Shown here: positions 13,329-25,415 of the stretch, one piece after another | Position numbering within the stretch: position 1 is the first letter of the stretch | Layout of the letters: each line of letters begins with the position of its first letter | NCBI RefSeq assembly: GCF_001522545.3 | Contig: NC_031768.1 | Coordinates: 89,154,431 to 89,218,430, forward strand | Source of the DNA: Parus major | Lineage: Eukaryota; Chordata; Aves; Passeriformes; Paridae | Direction: 5' to 3' | DNA: 64,000 nucleotides | The notes under the pieces: generated by a model | Databases searched by the model: none | Seen by the model: the letters and a program-made list of their open reading frames with translations, nothing else | Told to the model about the DNA's origin: nothing | Made by a program: the position numbers and the translations under genes

Positions 13329-13420
13329 AATCACAGAATCACAGAACAGTTTTGGTTGGAAGGGACCTTAAAGGTCATCTAGTTCCAGCTCCCCCACCAG
13401 AGCATAGATGCCACCCACCC
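13329..13420 (-). mobile_element. CR1 LINE, 3'-end fragment
   Basis: Two copies of the octamer AATCACAG, followed by a TTGGTTGGAAGGGACCTTAA stretch and then CATCTAGTTCCAGC, are the antisense of the CR1 3' terminus and its 8-bp tail repeats. Only about 90 bp remain, so this is a heavily 5'-truncated insertion on the minus strand. Low divergence from the remembered consensus suggests a younger copy than its neighbour at 12850. Confidence 0.9.
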
Positions 13421-16400
13421 GGCTGACAAAGCACTGAGTCATGTAGAATGCAGCTGACAGCAAAAACCAGGAGGGGATAGGGAAGTCAAATACTTGCTCC
13501 AGATCTCAGGAGAAATGGACCAAGCTGTGTTCTTGTGTGACCTCTCCCAAGAAGATGGACTTCTGTCCTCCTCCAGTAGCAAGAGCTCAGTGAGGTTCAT
13601 GAATTTTCTAATACCTGTGTCTTAATAGATCTGACCCATATCCGCCATTCCACACTTGGATCCTGTTTTAAGCTCCTAGCATTGATACTAACATTGATAC
13701 TAAAGTCCTTGTGCTAACCATGTTATTTTTAACCACTGGAGCCCATGGTGTTTGTAGGTCCAAACCCAGGACACAGGGAACAAACACCTTTCATGGCAGT
13801 AATGCCAATATACTGACTGTGGCTGCTGTTCCAAATGGACCTCCTCTTCAGAGAGCGTCTGTCTTAAATTTACACCCTTCTATATCTCTCCGGGAACCCC
13901 TTCTAGTTGTCTGACAGAGAGCCAAGGAAAGAGCTCCTCCCATGCTGTCTGAAACAAGTCAGGGTACTTGAACAATGCCACCTCCCAGCACGGGACATCA
14001 GGCAGGCGAGTGGGTGACAAGGAGGAGGGAAGAATGCACCTCTGAGCAACAGCCCTGGTGATGTATTTGGATGAGGGTGTTTGTTCACAGCTCCAACGGT
14101 TTTTCCACCTCCAGCAAACTGCTGACTACCATCTGATGGCAAAATAAACCAAAATTGTGTGCATCTCCTACACTGCTTGCTCTAACAGCAAAACATCTGC
14201 ATAGCTGCGATACTGAGTCCCTCTAGTAGTTTAAAGTTTACGATTCAGATCCTTCGTATTAAAAAGGATGCAATGTAATGCACTTTTCATTCAGTGGCTT
14301 TCATAGATGTGGAGAGTGAGAAAACATGCTTAGAACAGCTGTGGAGTTTAAAAGGAATGTGTTGGCTGCAAAAACACTGCATGGCAGGACACACTTCCCT
14401 GCATTTGGCACACGCTGGAGGAGCTGAGGTTTGAGAAGTAGCATTCAGATTTCAGTAATCCACATACAAGGTCATTTCAGGGAATGATAGACACAGCTAC
14501 TGTGGAGTATTTTTTATTCACTAGGCTTGTTATCCTGTCAAAGAATATAATTAAATTGGCTTCTTAGATGCACTATAAGCCCCAGTTGTCTGCTATTTAT
14601 CACCTTATTTTGCTGCTCACTCAACGACTACGTTATTAATTTCTTACCTATTTTTTAGCAACTGATGCAGTGTTCTTTGTGTTCTAGGTCCCTGTCTTCC
14701 ATCACCTATATAAATTGGAAGCTATCTCATTTCTTGGAAGAAAAAGTTGGCTTATATTCTTTCCCAGCAGATAATGTTTAGGGTCACACTTTGCTTTCAG
14801 GGGTGCTCATAAGTAATCATCAGCATCAGCAGTTGTGATTATTCAGCTGGTTACCCAGCTTACATTTAGTGGTGCCACTCGGAGTAATAGCCTGTATTTA
14901 AGTTTTCTGTGTCTTCATGTTGAACTTCATAGATTTGTTTTGTGATTTAGCTTGTTGCTTCCTTCCTGCTATCAGGAAAGGCTTTCTAAAGGTATTATGC
15001 TTTTTAGTAGAAAGTAGGCAAGAGTTTCAGTCTTCATACAACTACAATAAACCAAAATGCTCTGCGTGTCTTTCCTGTAGTAACTGAAGGGTATCCACCT
15101 GCTTTATTAACATGAACTAATATGTTCTCAATGGCTCCTCTGTAATAGAAGGATATCACTCTTACTGTCTCTTAGAGAAGGCAAACTAGGGTTCAGAAAG
15201 GGTGTGGATTGCTCCAAGTTCATTGAGATCCACAAGCTGTGATTGAAATATCTAACACCTGCCTTGAATAGATACACTGGAGTATGTGTAGTACAAAACT
15301 GCTCAGAACCAGCTTTCTCTGTCAGACACTGATAACTCAGTGGAGCCCTCACTTTCCTGGGTGCTCTCTCTTCCTACAATAGTCAGACACACACTTTGGG
15401 TGAAATGCTCCCCAAATTTCTCTTGGTTGTTTTTGCCACCCACAGGAAAAACCATGTGGGTCTGGCAGCCTCCCCCACCTTTCTGGGTGCAGCTTATATC
15501 TTGGTCACCCTAAAATCCTCTCCTAGAGAGACTTCTGCCAGGATATAAGAAGGAGGGGGTTCTAGGGGTAGGGAAGAGCTTGTCACCTAGGACAATAGGC
15601 TCTTAGGGGTAGAAAAGTCATACTTTTTCAGCCTACTTTTCCTAAGCTGTTGCAAGACAAATTACATTGTGCTGATGAAAAAAGAGCCTGAGTTTTTGGA
15701 ATGGTGGGGGACATTAGTGAGTAGCTAACCTTTGTTCTCAGCATCAGTTTTTCCAGGGGTTTCTCCTACTTCTCCCATCCAGGCCTATCTTCTTTACTTC
15801 CTCCTTATCCCAAAACCCTAAACCCTGGAGTAGTAAAATTAAGTTTTGCCAAAGTCACTGAAGCATTGAGCTGTTCCTGAGCTATAACCTCTCTGTGCAT
15901 TTCCCATTTTCCATGCTCCACTGTCTGAGGTAAAAGCTTCCTTTCTCAAAGAAGGGAGGTTCTATCAAATACAAATTCCAGGCCCGGAGGGGGAAGAGTG
16001 AATAAACATTCAAAATTTTTATTCTTAAATGTAATGAATTTTAAAGACAATCTTGTGTTTTGAGACCTGACGTGTGTTTTTTTATCATTTGGAGGCGGCA
16101 AAAGTACAAGTGTGTGGGGAAGTTTTAAAACCTGTTTACATTATAAACAGAGTACATTGCTCCCATTCCCCACTCCAGATCAGCTATACTGCGTTTTTTA
16201 AAAGTGCCTATCAGAAACATCAGCGCCCCTCCTTCAGAGGTAGCAAGATCTTCTCTAAAATGATCCTGTTTGCCTTCTAGAAAATTCAGCTTCACAAGTG
16301 GAATCAGGCCCTGACAGAAGGGCACTGACTTGGAGGAACAGCAAGAGGGATAAAGAGCTCCGAGCTGCCCTTACTCATGCAGGGATACAGGTGCTCAAGT

Positions 16401-17280
16401 GTGAGACACTTGGGCGATGCGCTGGGAGAGGAAGCTGGCTCTCTGCCTGGGCATAGCAGCAGCTGAGATATTAATTCCATGCTGCTGCAAGCGCTGAGTT
16501 CCCTCAAAATGAAAATAAGGCAGTTGTAAAGAGAAGTGGAGACCCAGGGTTAACTGTGATATCCTGCAGGAGAAGATAATATTGAAGCGTTGTCAAGCGC
16601 TTTCACACGCCCCGGTCATTTCATCTTTGTGTCTGACACAATGGCCAGGAAGGGAGCACAGCACTTAAGGCTCAGAAGGGAGAGCAGGTATGGGCAGAAG
16701 TAGCTGAAGGGCTTGGAAGGTCAGAGAAGAGAAGGAAAAACATTTCCATGTTTCTCACAGCAACCTGAGCAATAATCCTGGAACATGGGCACAGCTGCAG
16801 CCGGCAAAAAAGATGCAAAACCAACAACAAAATCCTCCTGGGATTAGGAAACAGTGAGAAGCTAGACTGAAAACCAGACACATTTCAGAATAAATTCAGT
16901 GTTTCAAAAGCAATGATGTGAAAGGCACATGAGCCACAGTAATAAAATGTGATATGAGCTGTTACTGTAAACAGGGAGGAATAATTGACAGGGAACTAAA
17001 ACAGATCTGCACAGCATGCATAGCCCAGGGCTCTGCAAACCTATGGCTGAATGAGAGGAAGAGGAGTGGCGTGGGGAGAAGTCAGAGAGAGACTGACAAA
17101 TCACAGCCAAAAAATAAATAAACTACACAACAGCCTGTGATCCCTGAGACTGAAAATTCAGCTGGAATGTGTCTTGTGGTGGATCAGCAGAAAGAATAGT
17201 AGGCATGTAGAAATAATGGACTCAGTCTTATGCCAAACTAGAAGTACTGGTATTTTTATATATTAAAAAAATATATATAA
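13421..17280. other. Intergenic, no gene recognised
   Basis: No coding region, RNA gene or clear mobile element was recognised. It contains a 12-bp exact tandem duplication (CATTGATACTAA twice, 13680-13703). The segment 14520-14700 is AT-rich and could be conserved non-coding DNA, but that cannot be judged from a single sequence. Confidence 0.5.
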
Positions 17281-17452
17281 TGAGAACCAAATGTCTTCGG
17301 GGCTGAAGAAGAGAAACAGTGTTTGTGATTTGGTTGGCCAGTTTGTTTCATCCTTTGGGCATGTTTGCTATCAAAAACCTGCAGCTTAGGAGAAAGTGGC
17401 CAGTTTGGATGTGGAGGGGAGAGAAGCCATGGCTGGGATCTGAGACACAGCA
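17281..17452. repeat. Unclassified 172-bp direct repeat, copy 1
   Basis: Matches 19651-19822 base for base with no gaps and only three substitutions (17284 G/A, 17298 C/T, 17315 A/G), about 98% identity. The similarity begins in an AT-rich stretch and stops abruptly after ...GACACAGCA. No terminal repeats, tail or target-site duplication are evident, and no coding content was recognised. It may be a fragment of an unnamed repeat family or a local segmental copy. Confidence 0.95.
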
Positions 17453-19650
17453 CCACAAACAAAAGCTCTTTGGAAAACAGTCTCGTGTGGTGATGAGTAG
17501 CCAAAGATGCAGGATAAACAACACAGAGTGGAGAAAGCTGCAGCTGAGCAAAGGCTTTCCAAAATATCTGGCAGGTTTTTCACATACCTTAGACACATGA
17601 AAGTACAGACACAAATGTATGCATGCTACATGTGTTTGTGTATGTTTATGGACTTCAAAACCACCTGAGAATAACTATGGGTGGTGTTTGTTCCAACAGA
17701 GAAGGATGTTGCTGTTTCACAGTTCAACAGAGTGGTGCTGCACACCTTCTTTCATGGAAACCAGAAATGCTCAGTGAGTTAAATAATACAGGCACTGCTT
17801 TAAATAATAAATAGTAGTGTACAAACGAAGGATGTTGAGAGACTACAAGAAAGGAACACCAGTGATGGTTTCAGCTGACATTAGAAAAAGATGGGGTGGA
17901 GATGGGCACTTGTAACTAGCCATTGGACAATCAGGGATCACTGCTTTGTGCCCCACAGCATGTGGGAAGCTAGCTACAAGGGGCCATAGTCATGCTTCCT
18001 GGGTGCCTACAGGTGGTTAGCAGCAGTCCCTGCTCACAGGCAGCAAAAATCTAGGGGGGTTTTACCACTGCCACCCCTACAGCCACAGACAAATGCACAC
18101 AGATGGGTGGAGAGGTATCACTTAGTCCCATTCCATTCATATTTGTGATGTTTTCTCCCTCTTTTGCTCCTTCAATGGCCATTCCTGCAATTTCTCAAGC
18201 AATCTCCACAGAGAGGACTTGTAACCATTTCCCTGCACCTTGAAAACACAGTTTATACCTTAATTGGGATGTAGATTTTTCAGTGCTGCTTCTGAATAAC
18301 TAAAATGTTTTTTCCACACTTGTGAAGAGAACTGTGTCAGCCTTTTATCATCAGTAACTATCCCCTACCTAAAATATAATTGGCTGTGGCAATGTCATTT
18401 CCTTGTATCTTGTGAGTATTAGGAAAGATGGGCAGATAAGGAACAAGAATTGAAATGAAACTCTGATGATGAATACAAACTCCTGCTATTACAGAAAATT
18501 CATGCCATGTCATAAGCCAGCTAAAAGTGTCTGGGCATGCATTCTTTGGTCACCTGTCCTCCCTGCCTGCTCAGAAAAGCAGAACAGGGAAAAGCACAAC
18601 AAAGCAAATGAGGTCCAGAGGAAAAGAGCAGAGAAAAGGGCTTCCTGCCTCACTAAACCTTGGGATTTGACACTTTTCTTGGTTCTCCAAAGCTCAGTGA
18701 GAGGCAAGAGCATCACCTCAAAGAGTGTTTAGAGTTCTGTTGACTCAATCTTGTTTGGACAGATGTTTTGATTTGTTTTGCTGAGATCTTTAGGTAGATC
18801 TACACTGTGTCTCTTGCTCTGAATGCGTTAGTTTCATGGACATTGAGGAACTTACAGTGATGGTACATCTAAGCCAGTCTGCTTGACACTGTAAGAAACT
18901 GCTCTGTGAATCTGCTCAGAGTCCTGTCATAGATAAAAAAAGGCTCTATAGACTTCCTCAGGCTTTGGATCAGATTCAGCAGAATATGCTCAACTCCAAT
19001 TTTACATTAAGCTATATGCTGAGATTCATCATTTTCAGAGAGGGCCAGCTATACAAGAAAGATACTCATGGCATTTATTTTTCTCCAATGACAAGAACTG
19101 TGTAGTACGTATCTGCTGCATATATTTTGTTCAAGGTACCTGTTTAAAGGAGGGGAAAAAAGAGAATAAACAAAATTGTCTTTCCCATGTCATTATCAGC
19201 CATGGTATGATTAGGAACAGAAGGGCCAGTACTTGAACAGCAGAGGTGAGAGACTGGCACCCTCACAAAGTCAAATGACCGTCTGCGATGGCTTGAAAAG
19301 AAAAAAAATCTTCCCCTGTTAAGCACTTCTTCATAAGTGAAAGATGTGCCAATATCCATCTCCATTATTCCCCAGGATACTGCACTGTGAGCACCTGGAG
19401 GTGTCTCAGACTCAGCATTTTAATTTGGATTACCTGAGTGCTTTTGAGGAGACTTTCCTGGTTGTGCCCCATCTCCTGCTTTGGCATGCAGAGTGGAGCA
19501 GCCTTAAAGCTGCTAGGGGTGATTCAGCCCACAGGTTCAAAGCAGAGCCCATCTGAACCAGCCCCCCCACCCCAAATGGTTTCACTGCATAGGAGTGCTC
19601 TGATGCACCTTCACCTCTTGCTTATGAAAAAATAAGCATAAAAAATATAA
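17453..19650. other. Spacer between the two 172-bp copies; no gene recognised
   Basis: About 2.2 kb of ordinary non-coding sequence. No LTR or LINE terminus was recognised at either side of the copies, so the spacer does not look like the body of a retrotransposon with the copies as its ends. Open frames here are short. Confidence 0.5.
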
Positions 19651-19822
19651 TGAAAACCAAATGTCTTTGGGGCTGAAGAAGAGAGACAGTGTTTGTGATT
19701 TGGTTGGCCAGTTTGTTTCATCCTTTGGGCATGTTTGCTATCAAAAACCTGCAGCTTAGGAGAAAGTGGCCAGTTTGGATGTGGAGGGGAGAGAAGCCAT
19801 GGCTGGGATCTGAGACACAGCA
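19651..19822. repeat. Unclassified 172-bp direct repeat, copy 2
   Basis: Same orientation as copy 1 at 17281-17452, exactly 2,370 bp away. One of the three differences (19668 T against 17298 C) is consistent with decay of a CpG in copy 1. The right flank (GATCTGTGATACC) and left flank differ from those of copy 1, which limits the duplication to this segment. Confidence 0.95.
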
Positions 19823-21129
19823 GATCTGTGATACCTGAGGCCTGAGATACTATTACCACAACTACTCCAAGTGAGCCCTTTGATCATCTTTTTTGTTTTA
19901 AAAGCAGAGATCTGTTTATCCACTGAGCAGCAACCATGAGGTGCAGAAAGGTCCCACATGGCATTGATGTCTCTGCCAGGGCAAAGATGATCTTCCTACC
20001 AGGAAAGCATTTGTTCTCATTTGGGAGTCCAATGGGCATTATTGGTCAGCCAAGTCTGTCTTAGTTAATCAATCCTTGACCCATCATTTTGTGCTTTTCA
20101 GGTTGCCCCGGTAGTGTTTTTTTTTACTGAGATCTGATGCTTAGGGAGGTGCTTATGCAGCATCCTCCCTTCCCAAGGTAACTTCACAGCCATTCCAGTG
20201 CCAGAAGTAATGTGATATGACCTCAGATATCTAGCTGAGTGATTCCTGTGCAACAGGGCATAATGAAATTCAAGTGTCTGTCTGCAGTGTTTGCAAGCAG
20301 CTGCCTGAAAACAGCCCAGGCAGCTGTTTGGAAACAGCACACGCAGGCAACAATCAGATGATTGCCCTTGCAAGAGGTGTCACGGATGGGTGTTGCTATC
20401 TCAGTTCTGGGTTTGGTGGCTGCCCTGCACAACCCCAAGGAAAGAGAGAGAAAGCCTGAGGCAGTGATAGGCACTCTGAAACACTGCCATCCGAAATGGC
20501 AGGGGACAGGGAGCTGCCCTGAACCAGACACGGTGGCCACCAGCACTGACCGGGACTGCCTGCACACAGTTTGTCTGGGCAAATACAAGGTTTCAAACAG
20601 GTATAAATCTTGCCTAATGAGTTTGGCTAATAATCAGCTCTTCCCTGTTCAAATCTTTTCTTCTTCCTACCTGGAACTTGTGAATGATTGTTCTTAGCTG
20701 AACTGTTTTACAAATCTAGCATAGCTAGATGACAGATCTATCTACTGCCAGAAAGTGCTGCCCTTGTGAGTATTTATAGATCACAACCAAAGTCAGTTCT
20801 TCTTCTCTGGACCGAACCTGAAGTTGTCATAAAAAATACTGACTGAGCTCTTTTTTTTTTTGACAATTACTTGGACATCTGTGAGCCAGTCTTTAATTTC
20901 ACCGATGCAGTACTGGCTACACTAATTTTTTAATTGTCTTTTTTTTTTTAATGAGAAGGACACATGCAACTGTCAAATAGACATCTCTTCTTTCCAGCGA
21001 TCTATAAAGATAACTTTAATCAGATGAATAAAAAAAATCTCATTTTTATAAGAGGTTTCATTGATTGCTTTTAGGAAAATAGGTTTCAGCATTTGCTGGC
21101 ATTGAGTATGACCCCATTCATTAGTGCTT
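19823..21129. other. Intergenic, no gene recognised
   Basis: The stretch 20230-20600 is richer in G+C and carries overlapping open frames of up to 121 codons on both strands. None resembles a known protein, and overlap on both strands argues for chance. Two T runs lie near 20852 and 20938. Confidence 0.5.
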
Positions 21130-21760
21130 TAATCACCTCCCATATGTACTTAGCAATAATTTTGCCTGGGACTAGTGACAGACTGATTGGACTTGGGAAA
21201 TCCAAGTATGGACTCACAGTTTGAAGGGGCTGGCACACTGCTGGCTGGCACATGATCAGCATGACACCAGGCATGCAATACCAGCTGCACAGGTGCCCAG
21301 TCTGCCTGTGGGATGACCAGACAGGTTTGCAAACAAATTTTCTGCACATGCAGGGGAGCAGTGCCCAGTATGTAACGCATCCATTGCTGGGGACAACCCT
21401 GAGCCATGCTGTTTAACCAAGTCACTTCTCTGGCCCTTTGTAGCTTCCCCTTTCCCCTTTGGTCTTTCAATATGTTCTACAAATACTGCCAGTGTTTCAG
21501 GAAGCTCCTCAAGAAACTTATTTCAATATTCTTGGTCATAATTTTCTGGTACTACTTCTGAGCTTTGCTGTGATGGCTGCTTACAATCTCCATTGCTACT
21601 GATGAGATAGAAAGTATTTCTTCCTTCCTGTGAAATAAGCACATCCCATTTCTTTCCAAATACACAACACAAATATTCAATGAATATTTCTTCTTTTTGT
21701 GTTATCACAATTGGCAATTCTGTCACCTTTAACACTGGAGCTAGTGGGGCTAACAAAGGG
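21130..21760 (-). mobile_element. Possible ancient CR1/L3-like LINE fragment
   Basis: The phrase AATTTTGCCTGGGACTAGTG (21159-21178) and the following GACAGACTGATTGGACTTGG recall the antisense of the CR1 reverse-transcriptase segment usually written as ATnTTGCCnGGnACnnnnGTnAnnCTnACTGG. The part at 21680-21740 (ATGAATATTTCTTC...GGCAATTCTGTCACC) also recalls L3/CR1. The middle (21190-21400) does not match anything I know. Homology is by eye and weak. Confidence 0.35.
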
Positions 21761-23788
21761 AAGAGATGTTACTGAACTGGATGAGTGTCATTTTTGTCCG
21801 AGAGACAATGGGTGTGAAATGCTGACAAAAAAAGTTTAAGTGTAAAATCATAAGGAGGTTATAACTAACCAAAATATGAGGCTGTAAATGCTTTCCAGAC
21901 TCTCCTCCATCCCTTGGGATCTGGGCACAAAAAGAACTACTTTAATACTACTTGGAGAAGATTGTTTGATATGGCAATACAGATAGCATGAGGATTTGAT
22001 GGTCCAAGAGGTCCCTATGAATCCTATCCTCCTGTATGATTGCAAGGATTTCGTTAGGTCTTAATATACCTAAATAATGCCTTCTTGCCCTTAATCTTTA
22101 AACCCAGGAATTTTCATTAATGTTTTATCTTCTTCCATCAGCTGTCTCTTTCCTAGCTGGTGACTTGTTTGCACAGTCACCAGACTTTCTGTTATTCTCA
22201 TTTGTTACGTATAATAAGGTTTGCAATAATCATTGCTGCTTGTCACTTTCACTTCTTGTGAAAGATGGATTTGAGACCAGAAAGCCTCTCACAGAATGAC
22301 AGGTTGTGGGTTTGGGAGGAATCTAATTGTTTTTTCAAATACAATGTTCTTATTTCTATCCTGAATTTTTTCCTTGCAACAATTATTTCACTGTAGCTGA
22401 CCTCTAGAAATTGTCCTTGAAAAGAACCAAATAGACTCCTGCAGGCCCAGAAATGGTCTGTCTGCACCCTGAGGAGTTTGTCAGGTGCTTCCACAGAGGG
22501 AACCAACTCTCTGAGGGACTCGTTTTTACCCATCCTAAAAGAAAATATATCCATTATTCCCTGAAAATATAAGATTGTTTCCACAGTGCTGTCTCCAAAC
22601 CTGTAGGATCCAGCGCCTTTGTTGTGACTTTGGTGCTCAGCCAAGCCCCAGCTACCACGGTGGGCTACCAGGCAGGCAATCCTGAGAAGGTGGGGACCCA
22701 ACCAGCACTTCCAAGGCTGGAAGTGCCAGTGGAGGGCTGGGAGGTGAGGCAGGGTATGCAGATGGGTCATTTCTCACAGGGGTACAGGACACGCAGGACT
22801 GTCTGGGGGGGTTGATATGTGGCTTGCAGGGTGAGGAAACCTGGGCACCCCTGATGAAGAGGAGACAGGCTATAATTGAATCCCTTTCAGTTTACACCCT
22901 GCTGGCAGCTTAGCTTCAGGAGTGCCAGAAAAAAACAACCTGTGAACTGAAGAAATACAACAGCTCCAGGCAGGCAGAGGCATTTCCCATACATGACCTA
23001 CAGTGAATTGCCTCTTTATGTTCGAACTTCAACTCTTCATTAAGCAGCAGGGTCATTGGCTACTCCTGCCTCCAAAAAACCACAGAGGCAGCACTAAGTG
23101 CTGGAGTGAAAGAGGAGTAAGCACTTTTCAATTAGCCATGAACTTTATGAGACGTGGGACTGCGGCAGCAGTGCAGAAGATGCTGGGTGTCCCTGGGCTG
23201 GGCTGCAGCCAGCAGTGCAGCCCAAGGGCAGCGACAGGCACGGGGAACTCAGCCTCTCCACTTGTTCGTTAAGCCTGCTGCACATTTACAGCCATAAATG
23301 TCACGTTTGGCTGCAGTGGCATAAATAACAGGTGAGGTTTTAACAATATTGTCAGCGCCATGCGGGGCGTCTTCTAACATTGGTGAATTATGTGAGGCCA
23401 ATGAGAGTTTTGTGGGGTTCGTTAGCTCTCCTCTTTCATGGTAATTGCCTATTTGCTCCTGAAAACAAATGTTAAATTAAAAAACACTCATGTGCATTGC
23501 AAATAGCTTCTCAGGAAGATTTCTGACATTGTAAAATGGCAGAGCTATAACTCTGAATGAGTGAATACTGGAGGATGAGAGATGGCTGTGAAGAGAAGCA
23601 TCCTCCATGCATGTCGTGAGCAATGGGATGGAAATGGCTCCTGATAATTCAGTCTTCTGGACATGGCAACTTGGCATTAACAACAGTTTTTTTCTGTAAA
23701 AATACATTCTCTGTGTTGGCATCTGCCTTTTAGTGTCCTGAGCCTTTCACATGCCTGGAACTATGCATTAGAGTAAAATGGAATATGT

Positions 23789-23838
<50 letters not shown>

Positions 23839-25029
23839 ATGCATAATACAGCAAAATCCTCTCTTGCTGTCAACCCTTTGATTCTTCTAAATGACACAAT
23901 AATTAAACTGAGTGACTTATCACAGAAACACATGGGAAGTCACAGCCTGATTAAAAGAGGGAGGAAAAAAACTCCATCAACTCACAAATATAAATAATAA
24001 AAGTACTGAAAGTCTGCACTTTGATCCAAATCACCTTGAGTATTTCAAGCCATTTAACAATATTTTACAAGCTGTTTCAAGCCACACAAAGACTTAACCC
24101 TGCTGCCAGCCAGCAGCAGCAGCATGGCAGCATGGTGGCAGGGAGGGAGCATTCCACTATCCCTCATTTTCCTTTGGCACCTCTTTGTTCCTCCAAGTCA
24201 ACGTGCTCAGCTGTTGCTCCTCAAAACCCCCTGCGTTCGCTCCATGACTCCCTCCCTGTCACCCACACTCGGTGTCAGAGAAGGGATCTGCTGAACTCTC
24301 ATCATTTCTGAGAAAAAAGACCTGGAGAAAAAGGATCCCAAATGGCTTCTAGTGGCCTGGATGCATCTGCCCCCATGGCTTTCTCTTCTACCTGCAAGAG
24401 GTGTGGAACACCAGGGGCTGTGCACCTGTAATCCTGCAGCTCTCATGTGATGTGATTTCTGCAGCTGCTTTACCTTGACAACCCCTCCTGCACTGAGTGC
24501 AGCTGCAGTCTCAGACCTTCTTCTCTCGCCCCATGAGCTGCTGCTGCCTTGGTCACCCTGCAGAATGGGAGTGGGCTGTGCTCCCACACTGGCAGGACTG
24601 CTCCCATCAGGATGCATCCAAACTGTGTGTCCAGCTGTCTCCTTTGCTGGGGTGTGCATTTCAAAGGATATTTAGAGCTTGGACCTGTGACAGCTTGGAC
24701 TCATGGCTGATCTGACACCTACAGCTATTTTTATTTTTAATTATCTGCTGAAACCCTATTTTTTGATTCCTTAAAGCATCCCTGCCACACTGCAAAATCC
24801 CCAGTCTGGTTATGGGCATGTATTGCCAGCAGAAGAGATGGAAACTTCTTATCCTGAGGCCAGGGGCTTATTGCTAACATTAAATTTGGGACTTAAAATT
24901 GCAGAATTAGTTTGTTTCACCCAACCTAACAATGCACCTGGGGTATCTTCTCCATTTTGGGGTTCCCCAGTAAGGAAAAATATTAACAAAGAGCTCAGCA
25001 GCAGGTCTCCAAGATGGTTAGGGAAGGGC
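21761..25029. other. Intergenic, no gene recognised
   Basis: No gene recognised. The longest open frame (22249-22770, minus, 173 codons) has no family signature. A perfect 8-bp inverted repeat CTGGTGAC/GTCACCAG sits at 22157-22183. GC-richer patches at 22600-22760, 23160-23270 and 24360-24660 show few CpGs, so they are not convincing CpG islands. The AT microsatellite at 23793 is listed separately. Confidence 0.5.
23793..23829. repeat. (AT)n microsatellite, 37 bp
   Basis: An uninterrupted AT dinucleotide repeat of 18.5 units with ACAC-type flanks on both sides. It is likely polymorphic in length. Confidence 0.97.
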
Positions 25030-25415
25030 AGTGTGTGACCTACGGGGAGTAGCTGGGTGAACTGGGTTTGTTCAGATGTGAGAGAAGGTATGGGAAGATC
25101 TTAATGTTGTCTGCAATGGGAGGCACAGAGAAGATGGAGCCAGATTTTTCTTGGAGATGCACTGTAGCAGAGACAACAGGCATGAGGTGGGATGTGAGCA
25201 GTTTGGATGTTGCATGGGAAAAGCTCCTTTATCCTTTTAAGGGTCATCAGAGATTGAAATAGAGTCCAGAAAAATAAGGAACTCTCTCTTCTTGGAGCTA
25301 TTCATGACTTTGCTGGACAAAGCCATAAATAACCTGCTTTAATTGGGTCTGCTTTAGTGGGGCCTTCTGCTGGATGGCCTCTAGAGCACCTTCCTGACTT
25401 CAATTAGTTTGGGAT
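25030..25415 (+). mobile_element. CR1 LINE, 3'-terminal fragment, sense orientation
   Basis: The order of recognisable blocks follows the CR1 3' end: ACTGGGTTTGTTCAG, then AGAAGATGGAGCCAGATTTT, then ACAACAGGCATGAGG, then GACTTTGCTGGACAAAGCC, then AACCTGCTTTAATTGGGTCT, and finally GGATGGCCTCTAGAG followed by a degraded terminus. This is one of the longer CR1 copies here and the only clear one on the + strand. It is old: the tail octamers are no longer readable and small deletions are present. The 5' border is approximate. Confidence 0.8.

Noticed and set aside
22157..22183. Inverted repeat CTGGTGAC/GTCACCAG
   Set aside because: Eight-base arms with an 11-base spacer are expected by chance many times in a window of this size.
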